DNA of 64,000 bases from Bacillota bacterium. GTDB taxonomy: Bacteria; Bacillota; Desulfotomaculia; Desulfotomaculales; Desulforudaceae. The stretch is taken from the NCBI GenBank assembly GCA_040757205.1, contig JBFLXL010000003.1, forward strand, positions 178,418-242,417, read 5' to 3'. The notes under the pieces were generated by a model. It searched no databases. It was not told where the DNA came from and saw nothing but the letters and a program-made list of their open reading frames with translations. Made by a program: the position numbers and the translations under genes. This document shows positions 24,009 to 31,943 of this stretch, in pieces. The number at the start of each line of letters is the position of its first letter. Position 1 is the first letter of the stretch.

Positions 24009-24381
24009 CGCCAAGATAGGCGCCATCGCCCTGGCGACGGCCCGGGAGATCGCCTTGATGAAAGCCTACACCATCGGGCGGCGGGCGGCTTTTCGGGACT
24101 ACGTGGACATGTATTTTGTCCTTAAATCAGGCGCCGCTACGCTAGAGCATATTCTCCAGCACGCCCCCGGCAAGTTCACCCTGCACGGTGAAGCACTGTT
24201 TTCGGCGCGGCTCTTTCTGGAACAGTTGGTCTACACCAAGGACGTCCCGGACCGGGAGCAGGCACTGAATCTCGTTTTGAACGAGGTTTTGTCCGTTGAG
24301 GACGTTGAGGCGTTCTTAAGGGATGAAGCCCGGCGGATTGTGCGCTCGGTGGAATTGCGTGCGTGGAGGAGGAAATGGTGA
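23968..24381 (+). pseudogene. AbiEii-type nucleotidyltransferase toxin, C-terminal fragment
   Basis: From about residue 18 the frame matches the C-terminal part of AbiEii/AbiGii nucleotidyltransferase toxins (AREIALMKAYTIGRRAAFRDYVDMYFVLKSG, then FSARLFLEQLVYTKDV). The N-terminal catalytic half with the GSxxxD motif is absent; the first residues come from the SLH gene repeat. It is therefore a chimeric 3' remnant and should not be catalytic. A DUF6922 gene follows with a small overlap. Confidence 0.75.
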
Positions 24382-24707
24382 TGTTGCCCGAGTCATTTCG
24401 GCCCTTGTTCCGGAACTACCGTTTCGAGACGCTGGACCCCGACGCGGCTGCCGAACTGGTGATCCGGACCACACTGGCCTATGGCGCGTGGGAACAAGTC
24501 GAGTGGCTCTTTGAGTACTACGGACGCCAACGGGTAGGGGAAGTCTTTCTGAATGATTTTCACGGGCGGCGCGAGTTGCCCGAACCCGCCAGACGCCTCT
24601 GGGCGCTGGCCTTTCTTGACGAGCTGCCCCCGGAGGATACCGACCCGTTGGCCCGCTGGCGCTGCCGGCGGCAAGCGCCCGCTTGGCGGGCTGACCGCGT
24701 GAGATAG
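24375..24707 (+). CDS. DUF6922-type protein, possible AbiEii partner
   Basis: A protein of about 110 residues starting MLPESFRPLFRNYRFETLDPDAAAELVIRTTLAYGAWEQVEWLF, like the small DUF6922 proteins encoded next to AbiEii toxins, where they are taken to be antitoxin or accessory parts. The C-terminus (after LDELPPEDTDP) is arginine-rich and encoded by a GCCCGCTTGGCGGGC hairpin, so the natural end may have been altered. GGAGGAGG precedes ATG 24375; ATG 24381 is also possible. Confidence 0.6.
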   Translation: MVMLPESFRPLFRNYRFETLDPDAAAELVIRTTLAYGAWEQVEWLFEYYGRQRVGEVFLNDFHGRRELPEPARRLWALAFLDELPPEDTDPLARWRCRRQAPAWRADRVR

Positions 24708-24798
24708 TAACGGTACAGTTCAACCGTGCAGCGCCCTGGTTGCAAAACCTTCACCCCTCTATGTCCGGTGTCTTTCTGCCGTACGGAACGTGGAGCCA

Positions 24799-24875
24799 AT
24801 CACCACCCTTTGACAAGCCTTCCAGAATCAACTACAGTTGGTCATAGATCGAACGATTGATTGGCCTAATTAATG
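24799..24875 (+). promoter_or_regulatory. Promoter-bearing dispersed repeat, copy 1
   Basis: TTGACA (24810-24815) and TACAGT (24833-24838) lie 17 bp apart, a good sigma-A promoter. The flanking 70 bp recur at 29123 and 30258. This copy lacks an 8-9 bp GAACGAAC unit and diverges after TAATTAATGC. It points to the SEC-C gene about 130 bp downstream. Confidence 0.65.
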
Positions 24876-24919
24876 CTAATTGAGTAAACGAGGGATCTGG
24901 ATGAGAGAAATATTGAGTT

Positions 24920-24965
24920 GCACCTGCTTTGTCGAAAGATAAGGGCGTAAAAAGGTTGGAAGGCG
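24920..24965 (+). repeat. 46-bp dispersed repeat, copy 2
   Basis: Identical over 46 bp to 16007-16052. It ends 10 bp before the ATG of the SEC-C gene, in the 5' leader driven by the promoter repeat. Confidence 0.85.
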
Positions 24966-24975
24966 GGGTAAGCAC

Positions 24976-26292
24976 ATGACCAGCACTGTTGCCCGCAACG
25001 ACCCCTGCCCATGCGGCAGCGGCCGGAAATACAAAAAGTGTTGCGGCGCGGGGCAAACGGCGGTCGCCGAGCTGGTGCCGGAATTTATGACCGAAGAAAT
25101 CGACGCCGTATTTGACGACCTGCTGCATTATGCCGAGGTCAAATACGGTGATTATCTACAGAGCGGCTTTCTGCGTTCCTTGAGCTTTCCGGAGGCGGAG
25201 GCGGGCGGGGAGAGAAACGGGCCGGAGATGCTTCCGGGCGGGGTGCTTGCGCCGCCGTGGGCTGAGGCGATGGAGTCCGGGTGGGTGCGGGATGGCGTTG
25301 ATGAAGAACTTTCGGACACGATCGGCGTCCTGGTGCTGGAGTTCGCGATTTTCGACGGCCGGCTGCCCGGCGGGGGAACCATCTTGGATAATTTTCTGCG
25401 CCGCCGCGGCGCGGGGATGCGGACGTTTGTGCGGCGGTCCGTCGACCGGTGGGCGGACTCACGGTTTTCGGTGCATTTGGTGGTGGCTCACGACGAGGAG
25501 AACCGGACGGTTTTGGTGCACGAGTACCTGACGGATCAGGAGTTCAGCGTCAGGTATGTTGCGGGCGACGGGCTGGCCAGGGCTAAGCGCGGCGATATTT
25601 TGGCGGCGCGCCTGATCCAGCGCGGACGCTGTCATGGGTACACCGGGGGTTTTTTTCTGGTGCCGGGTCTGTTCCGGGAGGCGTATTTTGTCCGGCTCAT
25701 GCCCGTAATGTCCGGGCTCCCGGACTTGGTGCCCGGAAAGCAGGGATGGCCGGCACTGTGCAAGGCTTACGGCTGGATAATCATCGTGTTTACCGCGGAA
25801 TTTGTTTCACGGTCCCTGGGGTTGCTGTCGGGTACGGCAGCGGGGGAAATCAGTGCCGAAGAGCTGGAGTGGCTGGCCTTCAGGGACAGTCAGGCGCTGG
25901 AGACGGCACGGATGTTGGCCGACCGGATGAGTACCGACTGCCCGGTGGAAGTAGTCCGCTTTGCGGTGACCTTTTGGCTGCACTATCACTTGGCGGAGGC
26001 GCCGTCGTACCGAAAGCCGGAGGCGATGGCGGCGGCGGTGGAGTACTTTGTCCGGGACCTGCAATCTGAATCTCCGGTCACGCAGGCGCAAGCCGCCGAA
26101 AAATACGGGGTCTCACCCGGGGTGGTCGGGCGCCGACAGGAGGACCTCTTCCGCTTTCTGGACGAATTCTACCCCGATGACGGCCGGGATGATGAGGATG
26201 ACGAAGACGGGGACGATTTAGACGACCACGACCTTTACTCTTTATTCTTTGACGACCCGGAAGAAGACCCGAAAGACAAGGGACCACAGTAA
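24976..26292 (+). CDS. SEC-C motif protein of unknown function
   Basis: A 438-residue protein with an N-terminal zinc-binding SEC-C motif ([16 protein letters not shown], residues 9-24), as at the SecA C-terminus and in many unrelated proteins. The rest is not a family I recognise; residues 370-395 ([22 protein letters not shown]) look like a helix-turn-helix. The C-terminus is very acidic ([19 protein letters not shown]). The gene stands alone after a repeat-borne promoter, among toxin-antitoxin genes. A regulatory or defence role is possible but not shown. Confidence 0.75.
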   Translation: MTSTVARNDPCPCGSGRKYKKCCGAGQTAVAELVPEFMTEEIDAVFDDLLHYAEVKYGDYLQSGFLRSLSFPEAEAGGERNGPEMLPGGVLAPPWAEAMESGWVRDGVDEELSDTIGVLVLEFAIFDGRLPGGGTILDNFLRRRGAGMRTFVRRSVDRWADSRFSVHLVVAHDEENRTVLVHEYLTDQEFSVRYVAGDGLARAKRGDILAARLIQRGRCHGYTGGFFLVPGLFREAYFVRLMPVMSGLPDLVPGKQGWPALCKAYGWIIIVFTAEFVSRSLGLLSGTAAGEISAEELEWLAFRDSQALETARMLADRMSTDCPVEVVRFAVTFWLHYHLAEAPSYRKPEAMAAAVEYFVRDLQSESPVTQAQAAEKYGVSPGVVGRRQEDLFRFLDEFYPDDGRDDEDDEDGDDLDDHDLYSLFFDDPEEDPKDKGPQ

Positions 26293-26304
26293 CAAGCGCT
26301 TGCC

Positions 26305-26402
26305 GGTTGGAAAAAGGGGACTGGCTCCCTTTTTCGGACGCCACAACTTTCGCTTTACGGCAGAGCTTCCGTTCGAAAAAGGTGCCTGTCCCCTTTTTCC
26401 AG
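26305..26402. repeat. Two variant GGGGAC/GTCCCC palindromes after the SEC-C gene
   Basis: An AAAAAGGGGACTGGCTCCCTTTTT unit (split here by mention of arms only: AAAAAGGG and CCCTTTTT, about 26310-26335) and a second with AAAAAGGTGCCTGTCCCC (26378-26395) and a TTTTT end. Both could terminate the SEC-C transcript. They belong to the dispersed palindrome family in a diverged form. Confidence 0.6.
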
Positions 26403-26426
26403 GTGGCTTAAGCGCTGGAAAATAGG

Positions 26427-26522
26427 GTCGAGTAGGAGTGGGCCTCTTCTGAACCTCTGTGTGCATGGAATTGGCCCCATCCCCTCACAGAACCGTACTT
26501 GCCCTATTTAGGTATACGGCTC
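26427..26522 (-). ncRNA. Group II intron 3' tail (domains V-VI), remnant
   Basis: On the minus strand 26522-26490 reads as a domain V: GAGCCGT pairs with ACGGTTC including the usual G-U pair, the catalytic AGC triad is at the 5' side, and the 33-nt length is near standard. A domain VI-like stem (GGGCC with GGCCC) follows and the tail CTACTCGAC near 26427 is the typical intron 3' end. No maturase gene or 5' domains are visible, so this is a leftover of an intron. The distal stem of domain V is weak. Confidence 0.55.
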
Positions 26523-26681
26523 TTCACATCGCTGGCGCGTTCTGAGCATCAGCCGCAGCCTTAAGATTCGCGAGCGGCATTCGACCGGTTTGGTTTTTAA
26601 TACACTTTCCGGGAATTGTGTTATAGTTGTGAGGAAGGTGCCTGAGAAAGCTGCAAATATTATAAAAGCGGTTCAAGGTTA

Positions 26682-26894
26682 ATGGGAATGAAGGTTCGTG
26701 ACGTGCTCAAAATGCTTCGTGAAGATGGTTGGCATATGGTAAACCAGAAAGGTAGCCATAGGCAGTTTAAACATCCAACGAAGGCGGGACGCGTGACGGT
26801 GGCCGGTCACCCCGGGGATGAGGTGCCGCCCGGCACCCTGAACAATATCCTGGGCCAGGCACGGTTGAAGACTAAAGGAGGGACTGGAAAGTGA
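26682..26894 (+). CDS. hicA: HicA-type mRNA interferase toxin
   Basis: A 70-residue HicA protein with the dsRBD-like fold and the catalytic histidine in QKGSHRQFKHP (H26). It degrades mRNA and is neutralised by HicB. ATG 26688 (MKVRDVLKMLREDGW) has better spacing from AAGGTT than ATG 26682. The end overlaps hicB as GTGA. A weak TATAGT box at 26622-26627 may be the promoter. Confidence 0.92.
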   Translation: MGMKVRDVLKMLREDGWHMVNQKGSHRQFKHPTKAGRVTVAGHPGDEVPPGTLNNILGQARLKTKGGTGK

Positions 26895-27112
26895 AATATG
26901 TGGTGGTAATCGAAAAGGCTGAAAGTAACTATGCCGCCTATTCGCCTGATGTGCCGGGTTGTATTGCTACCGGGAAAACACCCGAAGAAACTTTAGCCGA
27001 ATATAAGGAAGCTCTGAAAATGCACCTGATCGGTCTCAAAGAGGACGGCCTATCCTTGCCGGCACCGTCAGCTCGGGTCGAGTATGTGGTAATTCAAGAA
27101 GCTACGGGATAG
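26891..27112 (+). CDS. hicB: HicB-type antitoxin
   Basis: A 73-residue HicB protein with the partial RNase H fold (KYVVVIEKAESNYAAYSPDVPGCIATGKTPEETLAEYKEALKMHL). It is the short form without an obvious C-terminal DNA-binding domain. GTG start at 26891, coupled to hicA. The pair looks complete. Confidence 0.92.
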   Translation: MKYVVVIEKAESNYAAYSPDVPGCIATGKTPEETLAEYKEALKMHLIGLKEDGLSLPAPSARVEYVVIQEATG

Positions 27113-27123
27113 GACGGTTACAC

Positions 27124-27207
27124 GTGGCGCGCGAGGTCACCGAGTACGAAGTGGGAGCCTAGTCTAGGACTTACGGGACGACTAATCCGCAAAAATAATC
27201 CTGACGC
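27124..27207 (+). repeat. Composite of two distant fragments
   Basis: 27124-27177 equals 21010-21063 (54 bp, one mismatch; the end of the DUF2922 gene), and 27175-27207 equals 23896-23928 (33 bp; the end of the CpsB-like gene). They are joined over a shared GGG. The stretch lies between hicB and the SLH gene. Confidence 0.85.
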
Positions 27208-27312
27208 GTGATGAATCGGTATACTTAGTTGACGAGCCATGGTACAATTTACCCTAAGTGGGGCAACGTGCTCACGCTTCCTATCCTGCCAGGGAAGGAG
27301 GTGAAAAAGGTA

Positions 27313-29013
27313 ATGGGCAAATTATATGCGAACCGGACACTGCTGGGCAACATCGCCCTGGTGGTGTTCCTCGCCTTTCTGGCCACGCTCACCCTGGGAA
27401 GCTTTACTCCGGCGGGCGGCCAAGCGCCGCAGACTCGCGACATCACCGTTCTGGACAAAAACAATCTACCCCAGGCGGCTGGCGCCACCCTTCAAACCAA
27501 CGAAGCCCAAACGAGCGTCACCCTGACCATTCGGATTACACCGTTGACTCCGGCCGACTTCGGCAACATCTGGTTTGTGATCCGCGATGGGGAGCGGGTG
27601 CTCGAGACGGTTTACGCCTCCGGGGTCCACAGTACGGTCTACGAGGCGGGCTATCAGTTTGTTTACGCCTGGACGTACAGCTTCACGAACCTACTGCCTC
27701 TCGGAGTCTCGCTGGTGGTCTACGAATCCGGTAAAGAGCCCAAATCCATTGCTCTCACCATTGAGGCGCCGCCACCCCAACCCGCCCCCGGTCCGGGCCC
27801 TCCTCCTCCGGCTCCGGTGAAGCACGAAGCGGCCACCGGCACCGTTGAGGTCAGGGAGGGCATGGGCACCTTGACGGTTGACGCGGTCAAGGTCGAGAGA
27901 ATGCTGGCCGATCCGGCGGTCAGGGAGGTTAATTTCAGCATTCCGGTGGCCGTCGCCACCCAGGGCACCGTCGCCGTTCCGGCCGACCTCCTGGCCAGGG
28001 TGCTGGTCGCCGACCGGCCCGCCGTGGTGGACATCGGCGGCGCCAAGCTGGCGATTCCGCCGGGCGCGCTTGATCTCGGCGCCTTCCTGGGGCAAAATGT
28101 CACGCTGCACTTGGGCGTGACCAAGGACGAGTCCCCCGCCCCGTCCCCTGCGGCGCACCGTCTCGCCGGCGAGGTCTACCGCTTCAACATCGAAGCCTTC
28201 GCCGACCGGGAGCGCAAGGGCGCCATCCGGAACTTCGACCGGCCGGTCACGCTGACCGTGCCGTACGACCCGGCGAAGCTGGCGGGCGCGCGCGAGGCCG
28301 ACCTCGGTTTGTTCCGGTACGGCGAGATCGCCGGGAGATGGGAGGCCCTGCCCGGCTCCACGGTTGACAGGCAAAACAGGACCGTTTCGGCGCCGCGAAG
28401 CTCTCTGAGCCTGTACGCCGCCATGGTCCGCGTGTTCACCCCGCCGCAGTTTACGGACATCGGCGGGCACTGGGCCGAGCACGACATCAACCTGATGGCG
28501 GCCAAGGGCATCGCGGGCGGCATGACGGCGACCACCTTCGCACCGAACCAGAACGTCACCCGGGCGCAGTTTGCGGCCCTGCTGATCCGCACCCTCGGCA
28601 TCACCGAGCAGGCGGCTAAGGGCGGCAGATTTACGGACGTGGCGGCTCAAGCCTGGTACGCGGGCGCGGTGGAAACGGCGGCGGCGGCCGGCCTGGTGGG
28701 CGGCTACCCGGACGGCGGCTTTGCACCGAACGCCAACATCACCCGCCAGGAACTGGCGGCGATGGTTACGCGCGGACTGGCCCATCAGGGCAAGGACGTC
28801 AAGCTTGACGCCGCCGAGGTGGAAGCCATCCTGGCGCGGTTCGGCGATCAGGCCCGCATCAGCCCCTGGGCCCGGACCGCGGCGGCAGTCGCGGCCGACC
28901 AGGACATCGTCCGCGGCCGAGCCGACAACGCGTTCGCCCCGCGGGAGAACGCGACCCGGGCCGAAGCCATCGTGATGCTCAAGCGCATGTCGGCAGACGC
29001 GGGCAGCCCGTAA
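27313..29013 (+). CDS. Secreted S-layer homology (SLH) protein
   Basis: A protein of about 566 residues exported to the cell surface. It has a signal peptide (LLGNIALVVFLAFLATLTLGSF, about residues 10-31), an N-terminal beta-rich region, a Pro-rich linker near 155-175, a ZU5-like middle (about 280-370) and three C-terminal SLH domains near 380, 440 and 514 (FTDIGGHWAEHDI, FTDVAAQAWYAGAV, ISPWARTAAAVA) that bind pyruvylated wall polymer. ATG 27313 has AAGGAGGTG upstream; the frame is open 84 bp further. It may carry or anchor the glycan made by the cluster downstream, which is inference. Confidence 0.9.
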   Translation: MGKLYANRTLLGNIALVVFLAFLATLTLGSFTPAGGQAPQTRDITVLDKNNLPQAAGATLQTNEAQTSVTLTIRITPLTPADFGNIWFVIRDGERVLETVYASGVHSTVYEAGYQFVYAWTYSFTNLLPLGVSLVVYESGKEPKSIALTIEAPPPQPAPGPGPPPPAPVKHEAATGTVEVREGMGTLTVDAVKVERMLADPAVREVNFSIPVAVATQGTVAVPADLLARVLVADRPAVVDIGGAKLAIPPGALDLGAFLGQNVTLHLGVTKDESPAPSPAAHRLAGEVYRFNIEAFADRERKGAIRNFDRPVTLTVPYDPAKLAGAREADLGLFRYGEIAGRWEALPGSTVDRQNRTVSAPRSSLSLYAAMVRVFTPPQFTDIGGHWAEHDINLMAAKGIAGGMTATTFAPNQNVTRAQFAALLIRTLGITEQAAKGGRFTDVAAQAWYAGAVETAAAAGLVGGYPDGGFAPNANITRQELAAMVTRGLAHQGKDVKLDAAEVEAILARFGDQARISPWARTAAAVAADQDIVRGRADNAFAPRENATRAEAIVMLKRMSADAGSP

Positions 29014-29057
29014 CGGCACCTAAACCGGAAACCGGTAACTGGAAACCGGCCATTGTT

Positions 29058-29093
29058 CCCCGGCAGGTGGGTCACTCCGCCTGCCGGGTTTTT
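29058..29093 (+). terminator. Rho-independent terminator of the SLH gene
   Basis: CCCGGCAGG (29058-29066) pairs with CCTGCCGGG (29080-29088) around a 13-nt loop, followed by TTTTT (29089-29093), 45 bp after the stop. Confidence 0.85.
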
Positions 29094-29122
29094 ATGTCCG
29101 CCGGCGGCACCTCCAAAACCAC

Positions 29123-29311
29123 CCACCCGTTGACAAGCCTTCCAGAATCAGCTACAGTTGGTCATAGATCGAACGGAACGAACGATTGATTGGCCTAATT
29201 AATGCCCAGCGAACGCTGAAAATCGCCGCTGATCGGCTCGGCCTCGACTACCGGGTGGCGGCGCCGCCGGCCGCCCTGCGTGCCCACCGTCAACATCCTG
29301 GAAACCGTAAA
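29123..29311 (+). promoter_or_regulatory. Promoter-bearing dispersed repeat, copy 2
   Basis: About 187 bp matching 30258-30446 with only two differences up to GAAACCGTA and no gaps. TTGACA (29130-29135) and TACAGT (29153-29158) are 17 bp apart. The part after the promoter reads as one frame (LINAQRTLKIAADRLGLDYR, then VAAPPAALRAHRQHPGNR) and both differences between copies are silent in that frame. It lies upstream of mntA. Confidence 0.75.
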
Positions 29312-29342
29312 GGAAACCGTACCGCCAGTATCCGTTCGTGAG

Positions 29343-29759
29343 GTGAAAACGGTGACCCCGGAAGAGATCATAATCACCACCAAGGAATATTTGGCAACAC
29401 AGCCGGACGTGGCTGTGGCCTATGTCTTTGGTTCGGTCGCTCGGGGGCGCATGTGGGCTCAAAGTGACGTTGACGTTGCCGTGATCTTTGCCCCCGAAGC
29501 GGGGGATAAGCCGGCCCGGTTTGACCGGCGTCTTGAGTTGGAAATGGCGCTCGGAGACCTGGTGCACAAAAACGTGCAAGTGGTCGATTTTGAAACGGCC
29601 CCGGTGCTGCTGCGGTACCAGATCCGAAAACACGGCCGGGTGGTCGTCGATAAGGATCCACTACGCCGCGTCAAGCTTGAAGCAGCCGCCATCGGTGAGT
29701 ACCTTGATTTTCAACCCGTACGCCAATTCTGCACCGCGGCGAAATTGGGAAGGTTGTAA
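29343..29759 (+). CDS. mntA: MntA-type nucleotidyltransferase antitoxin
   Basis: A small nucleotidyltransferase of about 138 residues with the minimal polymerase-beta motif GSVARGRMWAQSDVDVAV (G30-S31, D42, D44) and a downstream acidic residue. In MntA/HepT pairs the MNT protein adds AMP to the HEPN toxin to silence it. The frame is open from 29280 through repeat sequence; GTG 29343 or 29352 gives the family start (TPEEIIITTKEYL). hepT follows after 2 bp. The last 30 residues are longer than usual. Confidence 0.85.
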   Translation: MKTVTPEEIIITTKEYLATQPDVAVAYVFGSVARGRMWAQSDVDVAVIFAPEAGDKPARFDRRLELEMALGDLVHKNVQVVDFETAPVLLRYQIRKHGRVVVDKDPLRRVKLEAAAIGEYLDFQPVRQFCTAAKLGRL

Positions 29760-29761
29760 GC

Positions 29762-30181
29762 ATGGTTGATCGTGACTTCATCCAGCGGAAAACGGATCGA
29801 CTGGTTGAGTATATCACCGACCTGGAGGAGCAGCGGCATATCTCTGCGGCGGACTGGGAAGCCAACAAGATGCTGCGCAATCACCTGGAGCGCACACTGC
29901 AAAAAGCCGTGGAGAGTTGCCTGGACATTGGAAAGCACCTCATCGTCAGCCTGAACCTGCGCACACCGGAAGATTACAAAGACATCATGGTGATCCTGAC
30001 CGAGGCTGGAATTCTACCGCAAGAAAAACTGAGCAAGTTCAAGCAAATGGCGCAGTTTCGCAATGTAATCGTCCATGATTACGAAAAGATCGATCCGCAC
30101 GTAATCTTGGCTATTCTACGCAAAGACCTTGATGACCTGCGACTCTTTGCGCGGGCCGTCCGAGACCAAATCGGTCCTTAA
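29762..30181 (+). CDS. hepT: HepT-type HEPN ribonuclease toxin
   Basis: A 139-residue all-helical HEPN protein with the RNase motif RNVIVHDY (R100, H105, Y107), the RX4-6H form with the trailing Tyr that is the target of AMP addition by MntA. The motif is intact. The start is ATG 29762, two bases after mntA. The pair sits directly after the SLH gene and is driven by the repeat-borne promoter. Confidence 0.9.
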   Translation: MVDRDFIQRKTDRLVEYITDLEEQRHISAADWEANKMLRNHLERTLQKAVESCLDIGKHLIVSLNLRTPEDYKDIMVILTEAGILPQEKLSKFKQMAQFRNVIVHDYEKIDPHVILAILRKDLDDLRLFARAVRDQIGP

Positions 30182-30257
30182 GTCCCGGAGAGCAAAACCA
30201 GCTATACGTCGACCGCTATTTATTTTGTACCTCCGAAAACAGCCGGATCAGCCATCA

Positions 30258-30446
30258 CCACCCGTTGACAAGCCTTCCAGAATCAGCTACAGTTGGTCAT
30301 AGATCGAACGGAACGAACGATTGATTGGCCTAATTAATGCCCAGCGAACGCTGAAAATCGCCGCCGATCGGCTCGGCCTCGACTACCGGGTGGCGGCGCC
30401 GCCGGCCGCCCTGCGTGCCCATCGTCAACATCCTGGAAACCGTATA
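30258..30446 (+). promoter_or_regulatory. Promoter-bearing dispersed repeat, copy 3
   Basis: TTGACA (30265-30270) and TACAGT (30288-30293), 17 bp apart, in a repeat near-identical to 29123-29311. It gives a leader of about 170 nt before the NusG-like gene that heads the glycan cluster. The leader has a GC-rich self-complementary patch near 30393-30412. Confidence 0.7.
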
Positions 30447-30463
30447 GGGAGGCGCCATTCGCG

Positions 30464-30982
30464 TTGCGGTGGTATGCGGTCAACACCAACCCCCAAAAAG
30501 AGGACTTCGCCGCCCGGCAGTTGGAGGCCAAGGGCTGGGAGGTTTTCCTGCCCAAGATCACGGTGGTCCGCAAGCGGGGCGCCTCCAAGCTCAGCCTGTG
30601 GGAACCCCTCTTTCCGGGGTATCTCTTTGTGCGGCTGGTCCCGGAACCGGTAAACGTCCGGCGGGTGAACCGGACGCCGGGAGTCAGGCGCTTGCTCTGC
30701 GCCGGGGACACCCCGGTGCCGGTGCCCGACGAGGCCGTCACCCTCATCCACCTGCGGGTCGCCCCCCGGGGCCACGAGCCGCCGAAGCCGCAGGCCGAGT
30801 TTCCGACCGGCAGCCGGGTGGCGGTGCGGCACGGCCCGTTTGCGGGCCTTTTAGGCGTGGTGGAAAAGCCCGTGACCGGGCGGGGCCGGGTGCGGGTGCT
30901 GCTGGAACTCATACAGCGGCAGACGGCCGTCGAGGTCGACGCCGTCGACCTGGACCGCCTGGGCATTTGCGCGGGCGGCTAG
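30464..30982 (+). CDS. NusG-family paralog (RfaH/LoaP/UpxY type)
   Basis: A 172-residue transcription elongation factor with the NGN domain (RWYAVNTNPQKEDFAARQLEAKGWEVFLPK, then LFPGYLFVRL) and a C-terminal KOW domain (GSRVAVRHGPFAGLLGVVEK). Specialised NusG paralogs at the head of long polysaccharide operons (RfaH, UpxY, LoaP) prevent early termination within that operon; its position at the start of the glycan cluster suggests this role. The housekeeping nusG would lie near rplK, not here. The TTG start at 30464 follows GGGAGG by about 11 bp. Confidence 0.88.
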   Translation: MRWYAVNTNPQKEDFAARQLEAKGWEVFLPKITVVRKRGASKLSLWEPLFPGYLFVRLVPEPVNVRRVNRTPGVRRLLCAGDTPVPVPDEAVTLIHLRVAPRGHEPPKPQAEFPTGSRVAVRHGPFAGLLGVVEKPVTGRGRVRVLLELIQRQTAVEVDAVDLDRLGICAGG

Positions 30983-31215
30983 GCGGGCCCGGTTTTCAGC
31001 GCGGGTAAAAGGCCCGGGTTTATTGAGTCAACTCAAGTGCATGCATAAGCGCCAAGACATAAACCGCCCCCGGGGGATCACTGTTGCCAGAAAAAGGGAT
31101 CTTCCCCGGCGGAGCCGTGCCCCTCGCGGGGGAAATAATGGCGAGCGAGGAAAGCAAGGTAAGCGGTATTATATATAATGGCGCGGCGGAAGCTCCATCG
31201 AAAGGAGGCACCTTG

Positions 31216-31452
31216 ATGAAGGTCCTTGATTACACGATGGTTGTTTGGAAAGAGACGGAAGGTTATGTCTCGAAGTGCCCTGAGTTGGGAGTTGCGAGTG
31301 CCGGCGACACCATCTCCGAGGCGGTGGAAAATTTGAAAGAGGCTGTGGAGCTGTATCTTGAAAATGCTAAAATACTTGGGTTAGTGGAAGATATTGAGGA
31401 AAGTCTTACCACTAAAGAAAAGTTTATTTCTCGCGCAGAGGTTACGCTATAA
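31216..31452 (+). CDS. Orphan HicB-like antitoxin
   Basis: A 78-residue HicB-type protein ([46 protein letters not shown]) with AAAGGAGG before ATG 31216. A TATATAAT box lies near 31170-31180. Its partner should follow: the overlapping frame at 31452 begins [13 protein letters not shown], the start of a HicA protein, but switches to gmd after 13 codons. The antitoxin is thus left without a working toxin. Confidence 0.85.
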   Translation: MKVLDYTMVVWKETEGYVSKCPELGVASAGDTISEAVENLKEAVELYLENAKILGLVEDIEESLTTKEKFISRAEVTL

Positions 31453-31943
31453 TGGCCAAACTTCCCATCCTGTCATCAAAAGATATTGTCATGAAAAAGG
31501 CGTTAATCACAGGTATTACCGGGCAGGATGGCTCATACCTTGCCGAGCTGCTATTGGAGAAGGGGTATGAAGTTCACGGCATAATAAGAAGATCTTCCTC
31601 CTTTAATACCGACAGAATTGAGCACTTATACCAAGACCCGCATAAGCCCGGGACAAGACTTTTTCTTCATTACGGCGACCTGTCGGACGGCACAGGACTT
31701 CGCCGTATAATTGAAAAGGTCCAACCCGATGAGGTTTACAACCTGGGCGCTCAGTCCCACGTAAAGGTATCCTTTGACCAGCCTGAGTATACCGCGGATG
31801 TGGTTGCGCTTGGGACCCTGCGCCTCCTTGAAGCGACCCGAGATTATAGGGACCGGACCAAGCACGATGTGAGGTTCTATCAGGCCTGCTCTTCTGAAAT
31901 GTTCGGGAAGGTTGTGGAAATTCCGCGTGGAGACAATGATTAA
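31452..31943 (+). pseudogene. HicA stub fused to a 5' gmd fragment (GDP-mannose dehydratase)
   Basis: Codons 1-13 (31452-31490) match a HicA N-terminus; from ATG 31491 the frame reads as GDP-mannose 4,6-dehydratase ([30 protein letters not shown], GxxGxxG motif and [15 protein letters not shown]). The match stops near residue 145 after [13 protein letters not shown], before the catalytic YxxxK, where rmlD sequence begins. Both partners are incomplete, so no enzyme is expected. A complete gmd lies at 52926. Confidence 0.85.

Noticed and set aside
24650..24700. A further copy of the 26-bp hairpin element at the DUF6922 gene end, and one at 16732-16765 in the O-antigen ligase gene
   Set aside because: The GCCCGC/GCGGGC cores are similar but the GGGGTACC and GTCGGCC flanks are absent, so they are not counted as members.
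27229..27248. TTGACG and TACAAT as a promoter for the SLH gene
   Set aside because: The boxes are only 8 bp apart, too close for sigma-A. No better-spaced pair was found near the start.
30321..30653. Protein-coding gene in the leader before the NusG-like gene
   Set aside because: The first 37 codons are shared with the repeat at 29.2 kb and may be a coding remnant, but the frame then runs through the NusG gene in the wrong frame; no ribosome site.
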